Assembly (NCBI GenBank): GCA_030762175.1
Contig: CM060843.1
Coordinates: forward strand, 116,500,369 to 116,564,368
Direction: 5' to 3'
Origin: Metallyticus violacea
Taxonomy: Eukaryota > Arthropoda > Insecta > Mantodea > Metallyticidae
DNA: 64,000 nucleotides
Part shown: in pieces, positions 24,727 to 36,800 of the stretch
How the letters are laid out: every line of letters begins with the position of its first letter
How positions within the stretch are numbered: position 1 is the first letter of the stretch
Notes under the pieces: generated by a model
The model's input: the letters and a program-made list of their open reading frames with translations, nothing else
Told to the model about the DNA's origin: nothing
Databases searched by the model: none
Translations under genes and position numbers: made by a program

Positions 24727-25018
24727 CAAGATCCTGGCAGTATAGTGTAACCATACTTGCCTCCTAAATCCAAGATTCGGGGGTTCAATCCCAACCAGAT
24801 TCGATGGATTTTTTAGACCTTAAAAATCCTAATCATAGCTTCCTTCGGAAGGGAAGTGAAGCCATGAATCCCATGTCGTAGATTTACGGTATGTAAAAGA
24901 ACCTAAGCCTGAAAGAAGAGGCCTCTGAGCAAAATTTATCGGCCGTTTGAAGCCCTGAATTGAATGGAAAGTTGATGGCCTGAGATGTTAAAGAGCGTCT
25001 ATAAATAAACCAAATCAA
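24727..25018 (+). mobile_element. SINE family A copy 4 (diverged)
   Basis: The head is recognisable (GATCCTGGCAGTATAGTG, CCATACTTGCCTCCTAAAT), with a decayed B box GGTTCAATCCC. The body contains CTTCCTTCGGAAGGGAAGTG and the 3' end is TTAAAGAGCGTCTATAAATAAACC. Many substitutions and no clear target-site duplication indicate an old insertion. Confidence 0.88.
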
Positions 25019-25250
25019 CAACTTCCAAATCTAAATTAATTTTATAAAGATATATATTTTACCCAATGTACATTACATGCTTTTCTTAATAAAAGGTTAT
25101 ACAAAGCAAATACATCCAAATATTTATGTCACTGCTCATGATAGAAAATAGTTTGGAAATCACAGATAAGGTTTTCTTTCATTCCCTGAACTTGTCGTGT
25201 AGCCCAGAGGTAAATAAACAAACGCCTAAACATGTTCACGAGCCAGGATT

Positions 25251-25490
25251 TTGTTTGAGCCACAGGCAACTATGAGTGTATTTTTTTTAACTCTAGTGGT
25301 GCTTCATCCTTCTGACGCAAATGAATGGCGTTGTGGCTGGAAACTACGGGAATTTGTGTGCAAATGCCTGGATGCAGCTAGAGTGGAAATAATGGCTTGT
25401 TCCCAAGCAGCGATCAATCATCTGGCTGTAGCCGACGGGATTCTGCAGCCGACAACTTTCCTTCCACACGATGACAACACTTGTTTATAA
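25251..25490 (+). other. Unidentified 79-codon frame in GC-richer DNA
   Basis: The frame starts near a hydrophobic stretch (MSVFFLTLVVLHPSDA) and then has a cysteine-containing mixed region. A hydrophobic start plus cysteines could suggest a secreted peptide. There is no family match I recognise and no splice or promoter support. It is more likely chance. Confidence 0.12.
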
Positions 25491-25772
25491 TTTGCAGTCC
25501 ACGACCGCTCAAGCTTATAGATGACAGCAATCAGATATCAAGACACTTGTTGTGCCCTGTGTAAAACTCATTCCATTAAAATACTTAAGGTTTTTGTTCC
25601 ACATGCTCAAGTCTTTCATGATTAAAAATACATTAAAAGCTTAAAATCTATGCTCATTTCTCCAGATAGCTTAGTCTGAAAATGTAGTTATTTTCTAATT
25701 ACATGACAGACACTTTATCAGTTAAATAGTCAATAAATATTCCCTCATATTTATTCGACTCTTCTAAACATG

Positions 25773-25773
25773 C

Positions 25774-25838
<65 letters not shown>
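25773..25838. repeat. (AAT)n microsatellite
   Basis: About 21 near-perfect AAT units. The minus-strand poly-leucine frame here is an artefact of the repeat. Confidence 0.97.
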
Positions 25839-25840
<2 letters not shown>

Positions 25841-26150
25841 TAAAACGTCCGGGGGTTTCGCGTTTTAGCTGTTTTATGAAGCCTAAACTTTGCACATAGA
25901 AAAGTACTTTCATCCTCAAATTCCTGTATTTCGTGGCTCTTTTTAGTTTATCTGGAGTTTTAGAAGTGACACCGTATTCATTATAACCTCTGAAGTCCCG
26001 AAATCCGTATAATGATGCAGCCGTATCAGTTTCCGAGCGGAGTTCCATCTCAAATTGATGCTGTAATGCTGAAATAAGGCTCTAAGAACAAGAAGCCTAT
26101 GCGTTGCCTCTAACTCCAGACAGCATTGGCAGCGTTGGTTCGGCATGAAC

Positions 26151-26350
26151 CTAATGCATATATATAGAATTATTCATACGATCACAAGTTATGAAATAAT
26201 AAGAATAGAGAATGAACTTTTTACTTCCGAAATGCTTTTTTACGAAATAATCCCCATTAAATTGAAAGCACTTGGTCCAACACGTCTGCTCTGTGCTGCA
26301 ACCCATCTTTTGACATCCCCTTCTGAACCACCTCTGCTTTCGGCAAACGA
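26151..26350 (-). pseudogene. Mariner-type transposase C-terminal scrap
   Basis: On the minus strand one frame reads GGSEGDVKRWVAAQ and the next reads TCWTKCFQFNGDYFVKK. These match, in order, the end of mariner transposases: an acidic-x-V-x-x-W-x-x-x-Q helix, then R-W-x-K-C-x-x-x-x-G-D-Y-x-E-K. A frameshift lies between them. Upstream on the same strand, FGHYGLYRNLSLSLGFRKRF may correspond to the preceding LFGPLKxHLxGKRF region, but this is weak. No catalytic block or terminal repeat was found. Confidence 0.45.
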
Positions 26351-27284
26351 TGGACTGAAACGCTTTCGGAAGCCTAGTGATAAAGACAAGTTTCTGTATA
26401 ATCCGTAATGGCCAAACCCTGAAACCTCCAGAGACACCTGTACTCGCACCTACTAACGTCGGAACTTGCACGAAAGCATCTCGTGTGCAAGCTATCGTGC
26501 ACTATCTTGGGAAATGTTGTCACATCCACCAGTCTACTAAGCTGTAGCAGCGCTGTTAATCCTGCTTTCATTCGCTGCAGTGGTCCGAGAGCCATTAGAG
26601 CCCTGCTTTGTGGTCAAATTCGACCCTCCTTAGTTTGAACCGATGCGCTTGATTGTGAAAATCATCTTCACTGTTTGACTGATGCAATTATTTGTGTGTT
26701 TCCGTAACGAATTTCTGCAGATAGACCCAACATTTTAAGGCCACGAGACTCCATTTTTGGGTGGTTGACCATTTGTGTGTTGTGTACGCAATGCTCTTAT
26801 ACGCATGCGCATATGGGCTTTCAATTCTTTTGGTAGACTCCACGGGACTCGTTCTTTTCATTAATTTCACCACCGTATGTCCACTTAGTGATACAAAATA
26901 AATTCATTTTCTCACTTTATTGACCCTGGTATTTAAAGAAGCGGAGCCCAATGGATTCGCTTATGAAAGAGAACATGTTTTCCCGCCATATTAATAACAG
27001 GCTAAAACGCCGAGGGAAAATAAAAGAGAAGATAAAGAACGTATCAGCCTCATCCTTTAGAACAGAGCTCATCTTGGATACAAAGTAAAACTCTAGGTTA
27101 GGGTGAATATGAGACAACAAGCTATTTCAATCGCTGCAATTTGCTTGAAATGTATTTGATTTTGATACACCTGCTACTCTAATTGTTTCATCTATATATA
27201 AGCCTCAAGTCAGCGATCAAAGCAAATCGATTGACTAATATACCTTTGTCTTTGTGGAGTTAAAATAGATTATATAGATGACAT

Positions 27285-27592
27285 CAGTAGCGGCTCACAG
27301 CCCTTTTAGAAGGGTGGTCCAGGGGCATACCCAAATGGCGTGGGGGAAGGTCTCTTTTAACAAATACTTAATATTCCTTCCCGATATTTTCTCATAACTG
27401 CAGTTTGTGCTATAAACTTCTGGTTAATATGTAAATCTTCTAATTCAGCTGTTAAAGTATGCCTTAAGGCTTCTATAGTTAATTCAGAAAGAGCAATGAA
27501 TTGTATGAACATTATTGCTTCTTTTCTAACCTCATTCCTAAAGGCAAGATACATTTCTCACTTCACACGCTGTCAGCTAAGATGTTTTTCTC

Positions 27593-27623
<31 letters not shown>

Positions 27624-28190
27624 TTGTGCGGTCTTGTTGAGTAAGATCCTGTATCTTTTGGAGATGAGGACCAGATCGTTTAATTTCCATTTAGCAGTTA
27701 AACTTAGATACAAAAATGGAGTCTTCAATAAAACGTCCACTTTATTCAATGCCACAAAACAGATACGCTTTTGTAACTTAATAGTTAACACTATGAAAGT
27801 CAACTTTCCACTGACAAACAGTTAGAAAATCATCCAATTTCAAACAAAGTGCAACAACAACCGCTAGTCAGTTATGCGTAGTGTCAGTAACCCCTCAACA
27901 TCTGGTTTCTAATAAAATAGAGAATAGCGCTGTCATGAGCAGTCTTTCAGGTGCTCAAGAGAAAGCACAAATAAGCAGGTGAAAGGCTAACTTATCTTGG
28001 AGGAAGACAAATAAAATCCTTGTAAATCTTTGCTGGCCCATGAAGGTGTAAGCTTTAGAACATAAAATTTTCCGGGCTGGCCCATGAGCTTTCCTCTCTA
28101 ACAGAGGAACCGCATTCTATCGTACTACAGTAGAGAGAAAACATTTGCCATTTTAAGGGCATCTGACGCTTATTGATGGGCCGCCACCTG
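27285..28190 (-). mobile_element. Candidate non-autonomous hAT element with ZMYM1-type coding traces
   Basis: The left end CAGTAGCGGCTCA and the inverted right end CAGGTGGCGGCCCA are near matches in the style of hAT ends (CAGnGGCGGC). The 8 bases outside are GATGACAT (27277-27284) and GTTAGCAT (28191-28198), 5 of 8 identical, fitting a decayed 8-bp hAT duplication. On the minus strand at 27357-27554, LHINQKFIAQT followed by AVMRKYREG resembles the LIAQxYDGAAVM block of ZMYM1-like hAT transposases, with the Y-D-G residues missing. An A24 run (27600-27623) interrupts the coding trace. Each clue is modest, but they agree. Confidence 0.45.
27600..27623. repeat. Poly-A run
   Basis: 24 A in a row inside the candidate hAT element. 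It could be slippage or the tail of a tiny retro-insertion. Confidence 0.95.
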
Positions 28191-28676
28191 GTTAGCATTT
28201 TTATACCTGAAATAGTTTAAATTCTGAAGCTTTGTTTTCAAAACGTAAAAATTAACTTCTGTAGTTACTAAATCACTGAAGTGAAGTCAACCCTTAACAT
28301 GTTAGTTTTTATCACCTTTTTTTCTCTTAAGTTTTATGTTTATAATTAGACATATTTAATTGTTGTTTAATGTACTTTAAATTAGTTTACTTTCTAATTT
28401 TATGCTATAAATGCTGGTATTTCCAACATAAAAGAACAAAAAATTACTGAGGTCTATAAAATCGAATATTCCAAATTATATTTAATAGTGCAGTATCTCT
28501 TACCTTGGAACGCAAGAGATCCTCTACAGCATACATTAGCAATAGAATAACACTTGAAATGACGAGAACTATGAGCATGCTATAAAAACAGTTGAAAATA
28601 CCAGAAACTGTGTGCGAAGTAAACGGAGAATTAATGTTTTATTTTTTTTAAATTATTTCATTGCTAACTGCAAAGC

Positions 28677-28968
28677 ATTTATTTATTTGTTGGGTTTATT
28701 TATATATTCAAGGTCATCAGCATGCCTTTCAATTCAAAACGTAAAATAGACGATAAATTCTTCTTAGAGGTCTCTTCTTTCAGGCTTAGGTTCTTTACCG
28801 TGCTGTAAATGTACGACACGAGACCCACGGTTTTGCATCCCTTCCGAAGAAAGCCATTCTTAGCATTTTTATGCCCGAAAAAAATTCATCCATCCTGGCC
28901 GGGATTGAACCCGCGATCTTGGGTCTAGAAGGCAAGTGTAGTTACCACTATACCATCGGGACCGACAT
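28677..28968 (-). mobile_element. SINE family A copy 5
   Basis: On the minus strand the head starts GTCGGTCCCGATGGTATAGTGG, with B box GGTTCAATCCC. The body and 3' end match the family, with a partly decayed hairpin segment. Decayed flanking repeats CTGCAAAGC (28668-28676) and CTGCTAAGC (28969-28977) differ by one base and are the likely target-site duplication. Confidence 0.9.
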
Positions 28969-29089
28969 CTGCTAAGCGAAACGAAACGACAAAAGCAACG
29001 CATGGAGGAGTAAATGGACTTTAACTTTTGTTGCTTACACCTGCCTGCAAATTTTAATGGTGAAGGAATACTCTAGAAAAACCCCCGGC

Positions 29090-29165
29090 TCAGGTGATTT
29101 GACCAAGAGAGTTTCGAACCAATGTTTTTCACCGTTAGAGCTGGTTGCTAATTAATTACTAATCC
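29090..29165 (-). repeat. Possible tRNA-like SINE head remnant
   Basis: On the minus strand, GCTCTAACGGTGAAA precedes GGTTCGAAACTC at about B-box distance, and GGGGGTTTTTCTAGAG follows, echoing the region after the head in family C. Too little remains for a firm call. Confidence 0.25.
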
Positions 29166-29473
29166 CCTGAAATATTGACTCGGATGTTTATTCAGTTTTA
29201 TAATAGAGGTTAGGGATCATTTAAGCGAATAATTGAGTGTTTTGTTTCTAACAAATGGTAAAAACACGAATTATGAATACCAGTACTTTATGAATTCGTG
29301 AACGAAACCTCCACGTATTCGCTCAAGTTGGATAAACGGGTGAGCTAATCCTTGTATATTGTAATGCTTTTGAAGCTTCCTGCAAGCTTATCAAATTACA
29401 CAGCACTGCGCCTGACTGAAGCCTCTTTGTAACCTTCTATTGCTTCTTTTGGAAGTTACAGTTACACAGCTTT

Positions 29474-29830
29474 CTACGTTCTCAAATTTCCATTGAGTGT
29501 GGGTGGCTTTAGAACAGCTGATATTACTGCACCCTGTTGGAACTGCCCCTCCTGGCATAGCCACTCTCCCAGACGTACTCCACAGCGAATTTGTAAATGA
29601 ATTTCCGCATTGGGCATAATAAAATGAGCGGCTGGGGAAATCATTGGTACATGCTTTTGTGTGCGAGTGTCTAAAAGTTGCCTCAAGCGACGTGGTTTTC
29701 CTGGAGCTCCATTGGCTAGGTTATCACTATAAAATTGATACAAATGCTCCAGAAACACATGATTCTTTATCAACATTTTATTTTTCACAATCTCAGGGTA
29801 AAAATAGTTGTGAAAACGAGAAATATGGTA
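29474..29830 (-). other. Unidentified frame beyond the 3' end of a mariner
   Basis: A 127-codon frame on the minus strand starts inside the mariner terminal repeat and runs outwards (LANGAPGKPRRLRQLLDTRT, later IRCGVRLGEWLCQEGQ). It has no known motif. It lies outside the transposon, so it is not part of its transposase. Confidence 0.12.
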
Positions 29831-30600
29831 CGAGAGCCGTCCAGAAAGAAAGGTCACAACATTATATAGGGTCGAAAAATGCTTGTATTTGATTGAAATT
29901 CACAGGATAATTCACAAGTATATTACACTAGTTTTCAACGTAATCACCGTCGAGATCGATATATTTCTCTAGTCGGGGTACCAGCCTTTGTGTACCAAAG
30001 CCATAGACCACCGCCGCCAGCTCTTTCAGCCACTTCTTCAGTTTTCTCGACCTTCTGATCGTTGGAAAAACGTTTCTCACCTAAAACCTCCTCTAGTTTA
30101 GTGAAAAGATGATAGTCGGAAGGCGCCAATTCGGGTGAATAGGTGGGGGAGGGTGAGAATATCCTATCCAAAAGATGTCAGCAGCTCCTGTGGGGCTTTA
30201 CGTTGTCATGCACGAGACTGACTCCCCGGGTCAATTTTCCCCTTTTGCGCTTCTGAATGGCTCTTCCGGGTTCTTTTAGGGATTGCAGTAAACCTCTGCA
30301 TTAATTGTAGTCCCTTTAGGCATAATATGCATCCATACAGTCCCAAATAACAGATACCATGACCTTTCAGGCTGAAGGAGTTGTCTTGAACTTTTTGGTG
30401 GTTGAGGAAGATGAAAGACGGCACTGAAGCGATCGTCTTTTGGATTCTGGGGTGTAGTAACACACCCCACGTCTCATCCCACGTCACGATAGAGTCCAGC
30501 AATGCTTCTCTCTCCTGTGCAAAACGATCCAAAAATTGACTCGACGGTCAGGGGTTTTTGAGAACATTCTGGGCACCGATCTCGCACAAAGCTTGTGTGT
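29831..30600 (-). pseudogene. 5'-truncated mariner with its 3' terminal repeat
   Basis: The 3' end is preserved: CGAGAGCCGTCCAGAAAG begins at 29831 after a TA (29829-29830), and 97 bases inside lies the stop (29928-29930) after KYIDLDGDYVEN. Going upstream on the minus strand come YSPELAPSDYHLFTKL (third Asp), VHDNVKPH (second Asp), and LDSIVTWDETWG (first Asp, near 30490), then a poorly matching region that stops near 30600. All three Asp codons remain, but frameshifts and stops break the frame repeatedly. The N-terminal HTH region and 5' repeat are missing. Its CGAG terminus resembles that of the element at 12868. Confidence 0.88.
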
Positions 30601-32472
30601 AGTAATTGAAACCACAGGGAAAACAGAAGAGACTCACTCACTGTCATTTTTTCCAATAGTTTGAGGAATTAATGGACTATATGGTTTTCCTATATAGAAA
30701 CGTAAATTTCCGGAATACCAGTATTTGGATTGTAAGAATTCTGATATTGTGCATGGGTACATCAGACACCTTTTCGTGATAAAAATATTACGAAGTATAT
30801 CGCTCTGTTAAAACGCCGCATTATTGATCCTGTCTTCTTGCATTTACCAGTAGACATTGGTATACATGAAAATATATAAGTTTGGAAAATAATTGGAAGA
30901 CCATGCTGTAACCAGCCCAGACTTCAATACCAGTACTGCTGAAGTAGTTTACTTATTTTAAATTTACTTCTTTTGTAAAAAGTTTGGTCATCAAGGCCCC
31001 TCTGACCTTAGCAGACTCTTACTATGGATATGCTGATAGGGAATGTCGCAACAAGAAGCTACGGACTCTAGTGGATGAACAAGAAAATATTCGGCGGGAA
31101 AATAAAGACGTGCACCGATTTATTGGTTTCCATAACACGAAGAAACATCTGCCTGCCTTGTTAATGGCTACCACTTTCAACACATGCTATGAAATTATCA
31201 TGATCCACGTATATTGAGGCATGTCCGTATTCAATTGCACTGAATTGCTTTTAATTGTAAATAAAGAATATTAGGGAAGGAGAGTGAGTGACCCACCATG
31301 TAGTTATTTTAGTATCATACATTACAGGCTCTTCTGCTTTATTTTAATAACGATAATGCTATATTATAATTCATGAAGTTATTTTGTTTTGGCCTAGGCG
31401 ACGTAATTAATTCAACAGTCATGCTCTCAATTTATCAGCGGTTTTGGGGAATAGCAATAGCAAGCAAGGCACCACCGGGAATCGATTCATAACCACAGTG
31501 TGACGATTTATGACTGGAGCTGAGCATGTTTTCTGGGAATAAATCTGTATAATGATTTAGTGAATTTGTGCTGGAGGTGGTGCAGGTTTGTTTCAAACGA
31601 GCTCTTCTTTAGGGGGAATTTCTATGTTATGATAAAATAATGAACTAAACCTACTTTACGCATACCCCATGGTTTTGTATTCCTAATTATTGTAATCGAT
31701 AGTTGGCTATGGATAGTGCGCTTGTTGGCAAGCTGTTTGATGATTACTGGCCATAATGTAATGCCTCTCCGGGGATATTCCGGGTACGCTATTATAGTAA
31801 GTATGTAAGCATTAAACACACATTTTCATATATTGGTCAATAATGTCTACATTGTAAAGCTGCCACTTTGCATATATTTACCAGTTCTACAATCATATAA
31901 TAATGAATATGTTATTTCATTTTCATTGCTTTATCTTTTGTGTGAAGGCAAACAAAAGGGGGTGCTGAATAAGTAAAGTTTGCATGCTTGTTAAATTTGA
32001 GATGCATTGCCTTATGTAAACGTACCCTTTCCTCCCTCCATGTATGCTAATTATCATTGGTTAGCGCTAAACTGCATGCGCAGCAATGTCTAAACAAAGA
32101 GAATAAACAGGCAGTCTCATCAGTTGACTGGGTAGAACGGACTGTGTTCGAGTTACCGAAGCGGTCTTGTGAAGATGTGGAGTATCAAGCAAAATATGCC
32201 ACTGGAGCATTTGGTAGCAGCAAAATGAGTGTCTAGCGCTCATATTACAAGAGTATATGCTATTTAATTCTTTTCATTGGGAGAATTTAAAGAACATAGT
32301 CTACAACGGTGTACATTCTACAACTGATAATATTGTAGCAGTTTGCAGGTATATGCTCTAATTATATTAAACAGAAAATTTTGGTCAAAAATGGAATGCT
32401 TTGAACATAATACGTGATTAATTTCCTTTGCAATTGCAGTTTTTAAGATCCTTACATATAATTTGCAAGAAC
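30601..32472. other. AT-rich stretch, nothing recognised
   Basis: Short frames only. The 77-codon frame at 30984-31217 is hydrophilic (Arg/Glu/Asn-rich around the middle), but no family or splice context supports it. Confidence 0.45.
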
Positions 32473-32652
32473 GCCACCATTATCTGGTGGTAGTCTAATC
32501 CGTAGATGCCGAGTTCGTTTCCCGGTTAGGTCAAGCTGTATGGGTTGGTTTTCATCGGAGTTTTTCCTTATTTTGAGAAAGTGAATCTCAGATAGCTTTA
32601 AGACGCCAAAGATTTAGACTCATTTGTGCCATCATTAATTCATTTCATTCAT
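32473..32652 (+). mobile_element. SINE family C copy 1 (tRNA-like head)
   Basis: The head has GGTGGTAGTCTAATC and a B-box-like GAGTTCGTTTCCCGG. The body reads GGAGTTTTTCCTTATTTTGAG, AAGACGCCAAAGA and CATCATTAATTCATTTCATTC. The same order of segments appears inverted at 45201-45396, which defines a third SINE family in the window. Both copies are diverged. Confidence 0.7.
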
Positions 32653-32997
32653 CCATATGTTTACGAATTCCATTTCACCATAAGCATATCCCTTTCACCA
32701 CGCAACTGTTCTTGCGCCCCGCTCTCCAATAGGACATAGATTTATGATTTTATATAAATATTTAATCGTTAATAACCGTATGTATGCTGGGTAAGATAAT
32801 TTTGTAAAGTAATTTTGTATGTCAAACAAAAGCAAAATTGTAAGAAACGCTTCTCGATGCACCTGTCTTGCTGGGGTGAACAAGCTGTCCTTTACAAAGA
32901 AAACAATGAATGCTGGTGCCGACTGCCCAGTACAAAAGACTATTGTGTTTCCTAGTCGCGAAGCGACCTGTTAATCCGTTAGACATCTCATAAATTT

Positions 32998-33297
32998 TTT
33001 TTTTGTTTGATTGATTTATTTATGGACGCTCTTTAACATCTCAGATTATCAGCGTCCCATTCAACTCAGGGCGTGAAACGGCTGACAAATTTTGCTCAGA
33101 GGCCTGTCTTTCAGGCTTGAGGTTCTTTTTCGTGCCGTAAATGTGCGACAAAGGACCCACGGCTTTACTTCCCTTCCGAAGGAAGCCATACTTACGATTT
33201 TTACGCCCGAAAAAATTCATCGGTCCTGGCCGGGTTCGAACCCGTGATCTTGGGTGTAGGAGGCAAGTGTGGTAACCACTAAAACACCAGGACCAAC
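32998..33297 (-). mobile_element. SINE family A copy 6
   Basis: Well preserved body and tail. The head has GGTCCTGGTGTTTTAGTGG (A box altered) and B box GGTTCGAACCC. Likely target-site duplication: CATCTCATAA before 32998 and CGTCTCACAA after 33297, matching at 8 of 10 positions. The 115-codon antisense frame across it is a by-product of the SINE body. Confidence 0.9.
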
Positions 33298-33399
33298 GTC
33301 TCACAACGTACCGTAACATGTCAATGAGCCTTGACGCTGACCTAGATATACGATTCTTCGGCAACCAATAACAAGAGTTCTTATTCAATATTTTAAGTT

Positions 33400-33800
33400 T
33401 AGCGCCGAAAGTTGAGCGGAAACTCTCATATGTGAGACGAGGGTTTTGAGATCTCTGGGTAAGAATTCGTGTGAGCTAAGAAAGCGACGTCACAATGGCT
33501 TAAAATTAAATACATCTCCTGCAGTTCACACAGACAGTTGCAGTGGAGTTTCTCATTCGCGGCGACGCAAGGCATCCGCTGCCACTCTTCTTAAGTTTCT
33601 TGCTTCAGTTTTGCTTGCAGCAGGGCCGTTTCCAGTCGGCTCTGCAGCTTCACAGATTCTCAGTTGAGCAATTCACGTCTTAATTCGCAGTTTGGCAGTA
33701 GCATTTGTTCTCGGAGAGTTACTCAGTTTGCTTCCGTCTCCGATGCAGTCCGCGCTTTATAAAGGTCAGCTTCGTCGTCCAGTGAGACACGCACAGAGAG
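33400..33800 (+). promoter_or_regulatory. GC-richer unique block with TATA-like motif (candidate promoter/5' UTR)
   Basis: This block is distinctly GC-richer than the AT-rich DNA on either side and is not a copy of any repeat here. TATAAAGG sits at 33758-33765 in the context CGCGCTTTATAAAGG, with CCAGTGAGAC 20 bases on. That is the usual order of TATA box and initiator, though the spacing (about 23 from the first T to the A) is short. A 73-codon frame (33446-33667) lies upstream of the motif and looks accidental. It could be a promoter, a conserved element or an unknown repeat. Confidence 0.22.
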
Positions 33801-33839
33801 GCATGACAAAGTTCATCGTTTAAGCAATTGGCCTTTTCC

Positions 33840-36800
33840 GTTTATCCCTACTATGTAATGCACTTTATCGCACAATCGGAAAGTGCATACTGATTGTCCG
33901 TATAACGCCTCATAGGCTGTGACTACAGACAACATTTAAATTTCAAGTCATAACTGCGATTTTCATTTATTTAGTGCATTTGGTACATCCATGACGTTAG
34001 CACTCATTGTTTGTCCCTCTTGGCAAGATTTCAGGTATAAAAGTATAGGCACTTCTCAGGGCAGGTGTTGGATAGCTGACTTTTAATCACTTTAACTCTT
34101 AAAAGGGTTTTATTCTCTAATTATTTTATTTATTTGTTCTTATTCTAGGTATGTTTAAAAATTCTGTTTGTGTAGCATATCCATACTCATATTACCATGT
34201 TTGATCTAATAGTACTAGTAAAATATTTGCAATGAGCCCTGCCAAACCGTTTCATTTTTAATATTTCTTCTTGGATATAGTGTCCTTAGCTTGTCCCTTT
34301 ATTTGTTGGCGGATTTTCTCTTTGTTTCCTTGAATTAATCTGCATTTTCTATCATACACACACACACTACTTATTAAACCATATGATGTCAAAAATGCTG
34401 AAGGTAAATTTTATTTTCTTTGTTTCTGCAACATTATCCTCATCATACGAACCAAAGCAATTACTACAACTTTCGAAAACGAGCAACAATTACCACAAGT
34501 TGTCGAAAGTATATCATGTTAATGTGCGGGTGTTGGAATATCGAACAGCTACAATGAGAAAGTTATATCAACTTGGAGCTTTATTTGTAATATTCACAAT
34601 GCTTTAAAAAAAAACAAATCTGTCTAATGAATGAAAGCAGAAAACTAGCATCTATATTGTTATTGGTTTCATTATATCTAGGGTTATTTCACCCGCGTAC
34701 TCAACTGAGCGTACTACATGACGGACCAAGATCATACTTGTCTCTTGTCATAATAATCGATAATTCTCGCAATGATGGCTGCATGTGGACATTCAATGGT
34801 AGTTTGCGATTATGTGTTATTATAATTCAATTTGTAGTTGTATTATTGTCCTTGTATTATTGCAGGCTATTGATGAGTCAATGTTATTAATTATAGTGTG
34901 TTAGTGAAGTAAATTTTAATGTAGTGTATTATGTCGAACGTTGCCACCAGAACAGAGAAAAAATTAAGTGAACAGGAAAGTCCATATATTGTATATTGAG
35001 ACACTTAAAGAAAATATCGAGGCAGAGACTGGAAGTATCACGGAAGCAGTGGTATTTAATGTGAATGCAAATTTTACTGAAATATGTCAGAAATGTATGA
35101 ATGTTTACGGATATTACTTCAAACTCCTATCACATTGTTTAGTGCTTATAAAATAAAACTAAATTTTTTGTACGCTGATATTAATCAAATTTTTGGTAGT
35201 GGAAATGTAAGGAGAAATTATCTGGTAACTGGCGAGAACTGGGTTCCCGTGCGGACGCAGGTCAAATGTAACTCTCTTTAGTAAAATTTACTTTGCTTAT
35301 AGGGTTAACTTAGCTATTTATTCAAATGTTCTTAACAATTTTCTGATCCCTTGTACTGAGCTAAGAGTTCTTTATGAACACATGAAACATTGGCAAGTAT
35401 GTGTCTGGAAAAAAGGAAAGTGCGTGTTTGAACCGCCCACTCCCCGTGCAAGAGACTACCGCCGTGCCTGGTACACTCCCCTTCGATCCGAGTTGTACTC
35501 ATACTTCATATCCACCCTAATGCAAGCTATTGATTGCTTCCCTCATCTCTCTTCCAGTGTTCCCGTTACACAAACCACAAACCTAATCATCTCTTAAGGT
35601 ACACTACAGAAATTGAACATTTAATGGTTCCGAAGATGTTTTAAAATTTGCTACTTACGCCACCTTCCCTTATGATCTCCAATCTTCTTCTTGTCTCGTT
35701 TCTATGTTGCATGACTATATTCTTCACCCTTAATAAAATCTTAATATTTCTTATAATTATTTTATGATTCCCTGAATTTGACATTATTAATTTTAGTACT
35801 GTTTCTTCCATGTTTTGTAATTTATACTTGCTACTGTACTAATGAATCTCATTTCTGTTGACTCACTTCATGTATAATTTTTTTTTTCAATTTCTAATTA
35901 TTGTAACCATTTTTTATGCTTGGAATAGCAATTTTCTTATAACATTTTAAAATTGGCTTTATATTCAGTTTCTAAAAGAACCTACGTTATTCTTTTCCAG
36001 AACCGCATAAAATATATTTACTTTTATTTCTACAATATCTCTATTATCCTACAATGAGACATCGAATTCTAAGTGAAAGAGGGAATTAATGAACTACTCG
36101 TATTAAAACGATTTTGAGTTATGGTAATAGTTCGTTTACTCTTAAATGGAAAATGCTCATATAATATTTTCTATAGCTTGTCTACCTTAAAAGTACATGT
36201 TTGTAATTCAGCTAAAGAAGCAGCAATTCCTCTATATAATAAAATAAGCTGTTTTAACTTTAATATTACAAAATTTCTACTTGTATAACAATTCATAATT
36301 TTGGCCATGAAATTTAAGAAAATATTAGGGATACCGGACGTCCTTTATTTACTCTTCGTTTTATTTAATAATCTTTCGCTAATTGAATTTTTTATATTTT
36401 TTCTGTTATATTGTATTTCGCTAATTAATTATGACTCTTTGTGTAGAACTTTTTGCAGTCAATGAATATAAGCTGGCGAGAATTTAACAAGCTATTTTGT
36501 TTACGTTGTTAATTAAAGACAAAAGCAACAAGCGCTCTTTCTATTCTATTGCAAAGGTCTAACATTTCAATATATATTAATAAAATTGATTGCATAATTA
36601 GTTCTATAAATACTTAATTTAGCATTTGCATTTTCTCGTTTTCATCTTATAGTGGTTTATCCATTTTAATAGGATTTCATTTTTTTTTTTTCATATAATG
36701 TGAAATGTGCATTCCAATTAAAAAAAAAGATGTTTGATTTCACCCAAACTTATAACAAATCACTCTTTTGTTTTGTAAAATATATTTAATAGAGAAATAG

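Noticed and set aside
25764..26048. 94-codon frame with a long poly-leucine end
   Set aside because: The leucine run is the antisense reading of the (AAT)n microsatellite.
26374..26595. 73-codon minus-strand frame upstream of the mariner scrap as part of the same transposase
   Set aside because: It contains none of the expected SPDLAPSDxxLF or HxDNAxxH blocks, so the mariner call was limited to the part with matching motifs.
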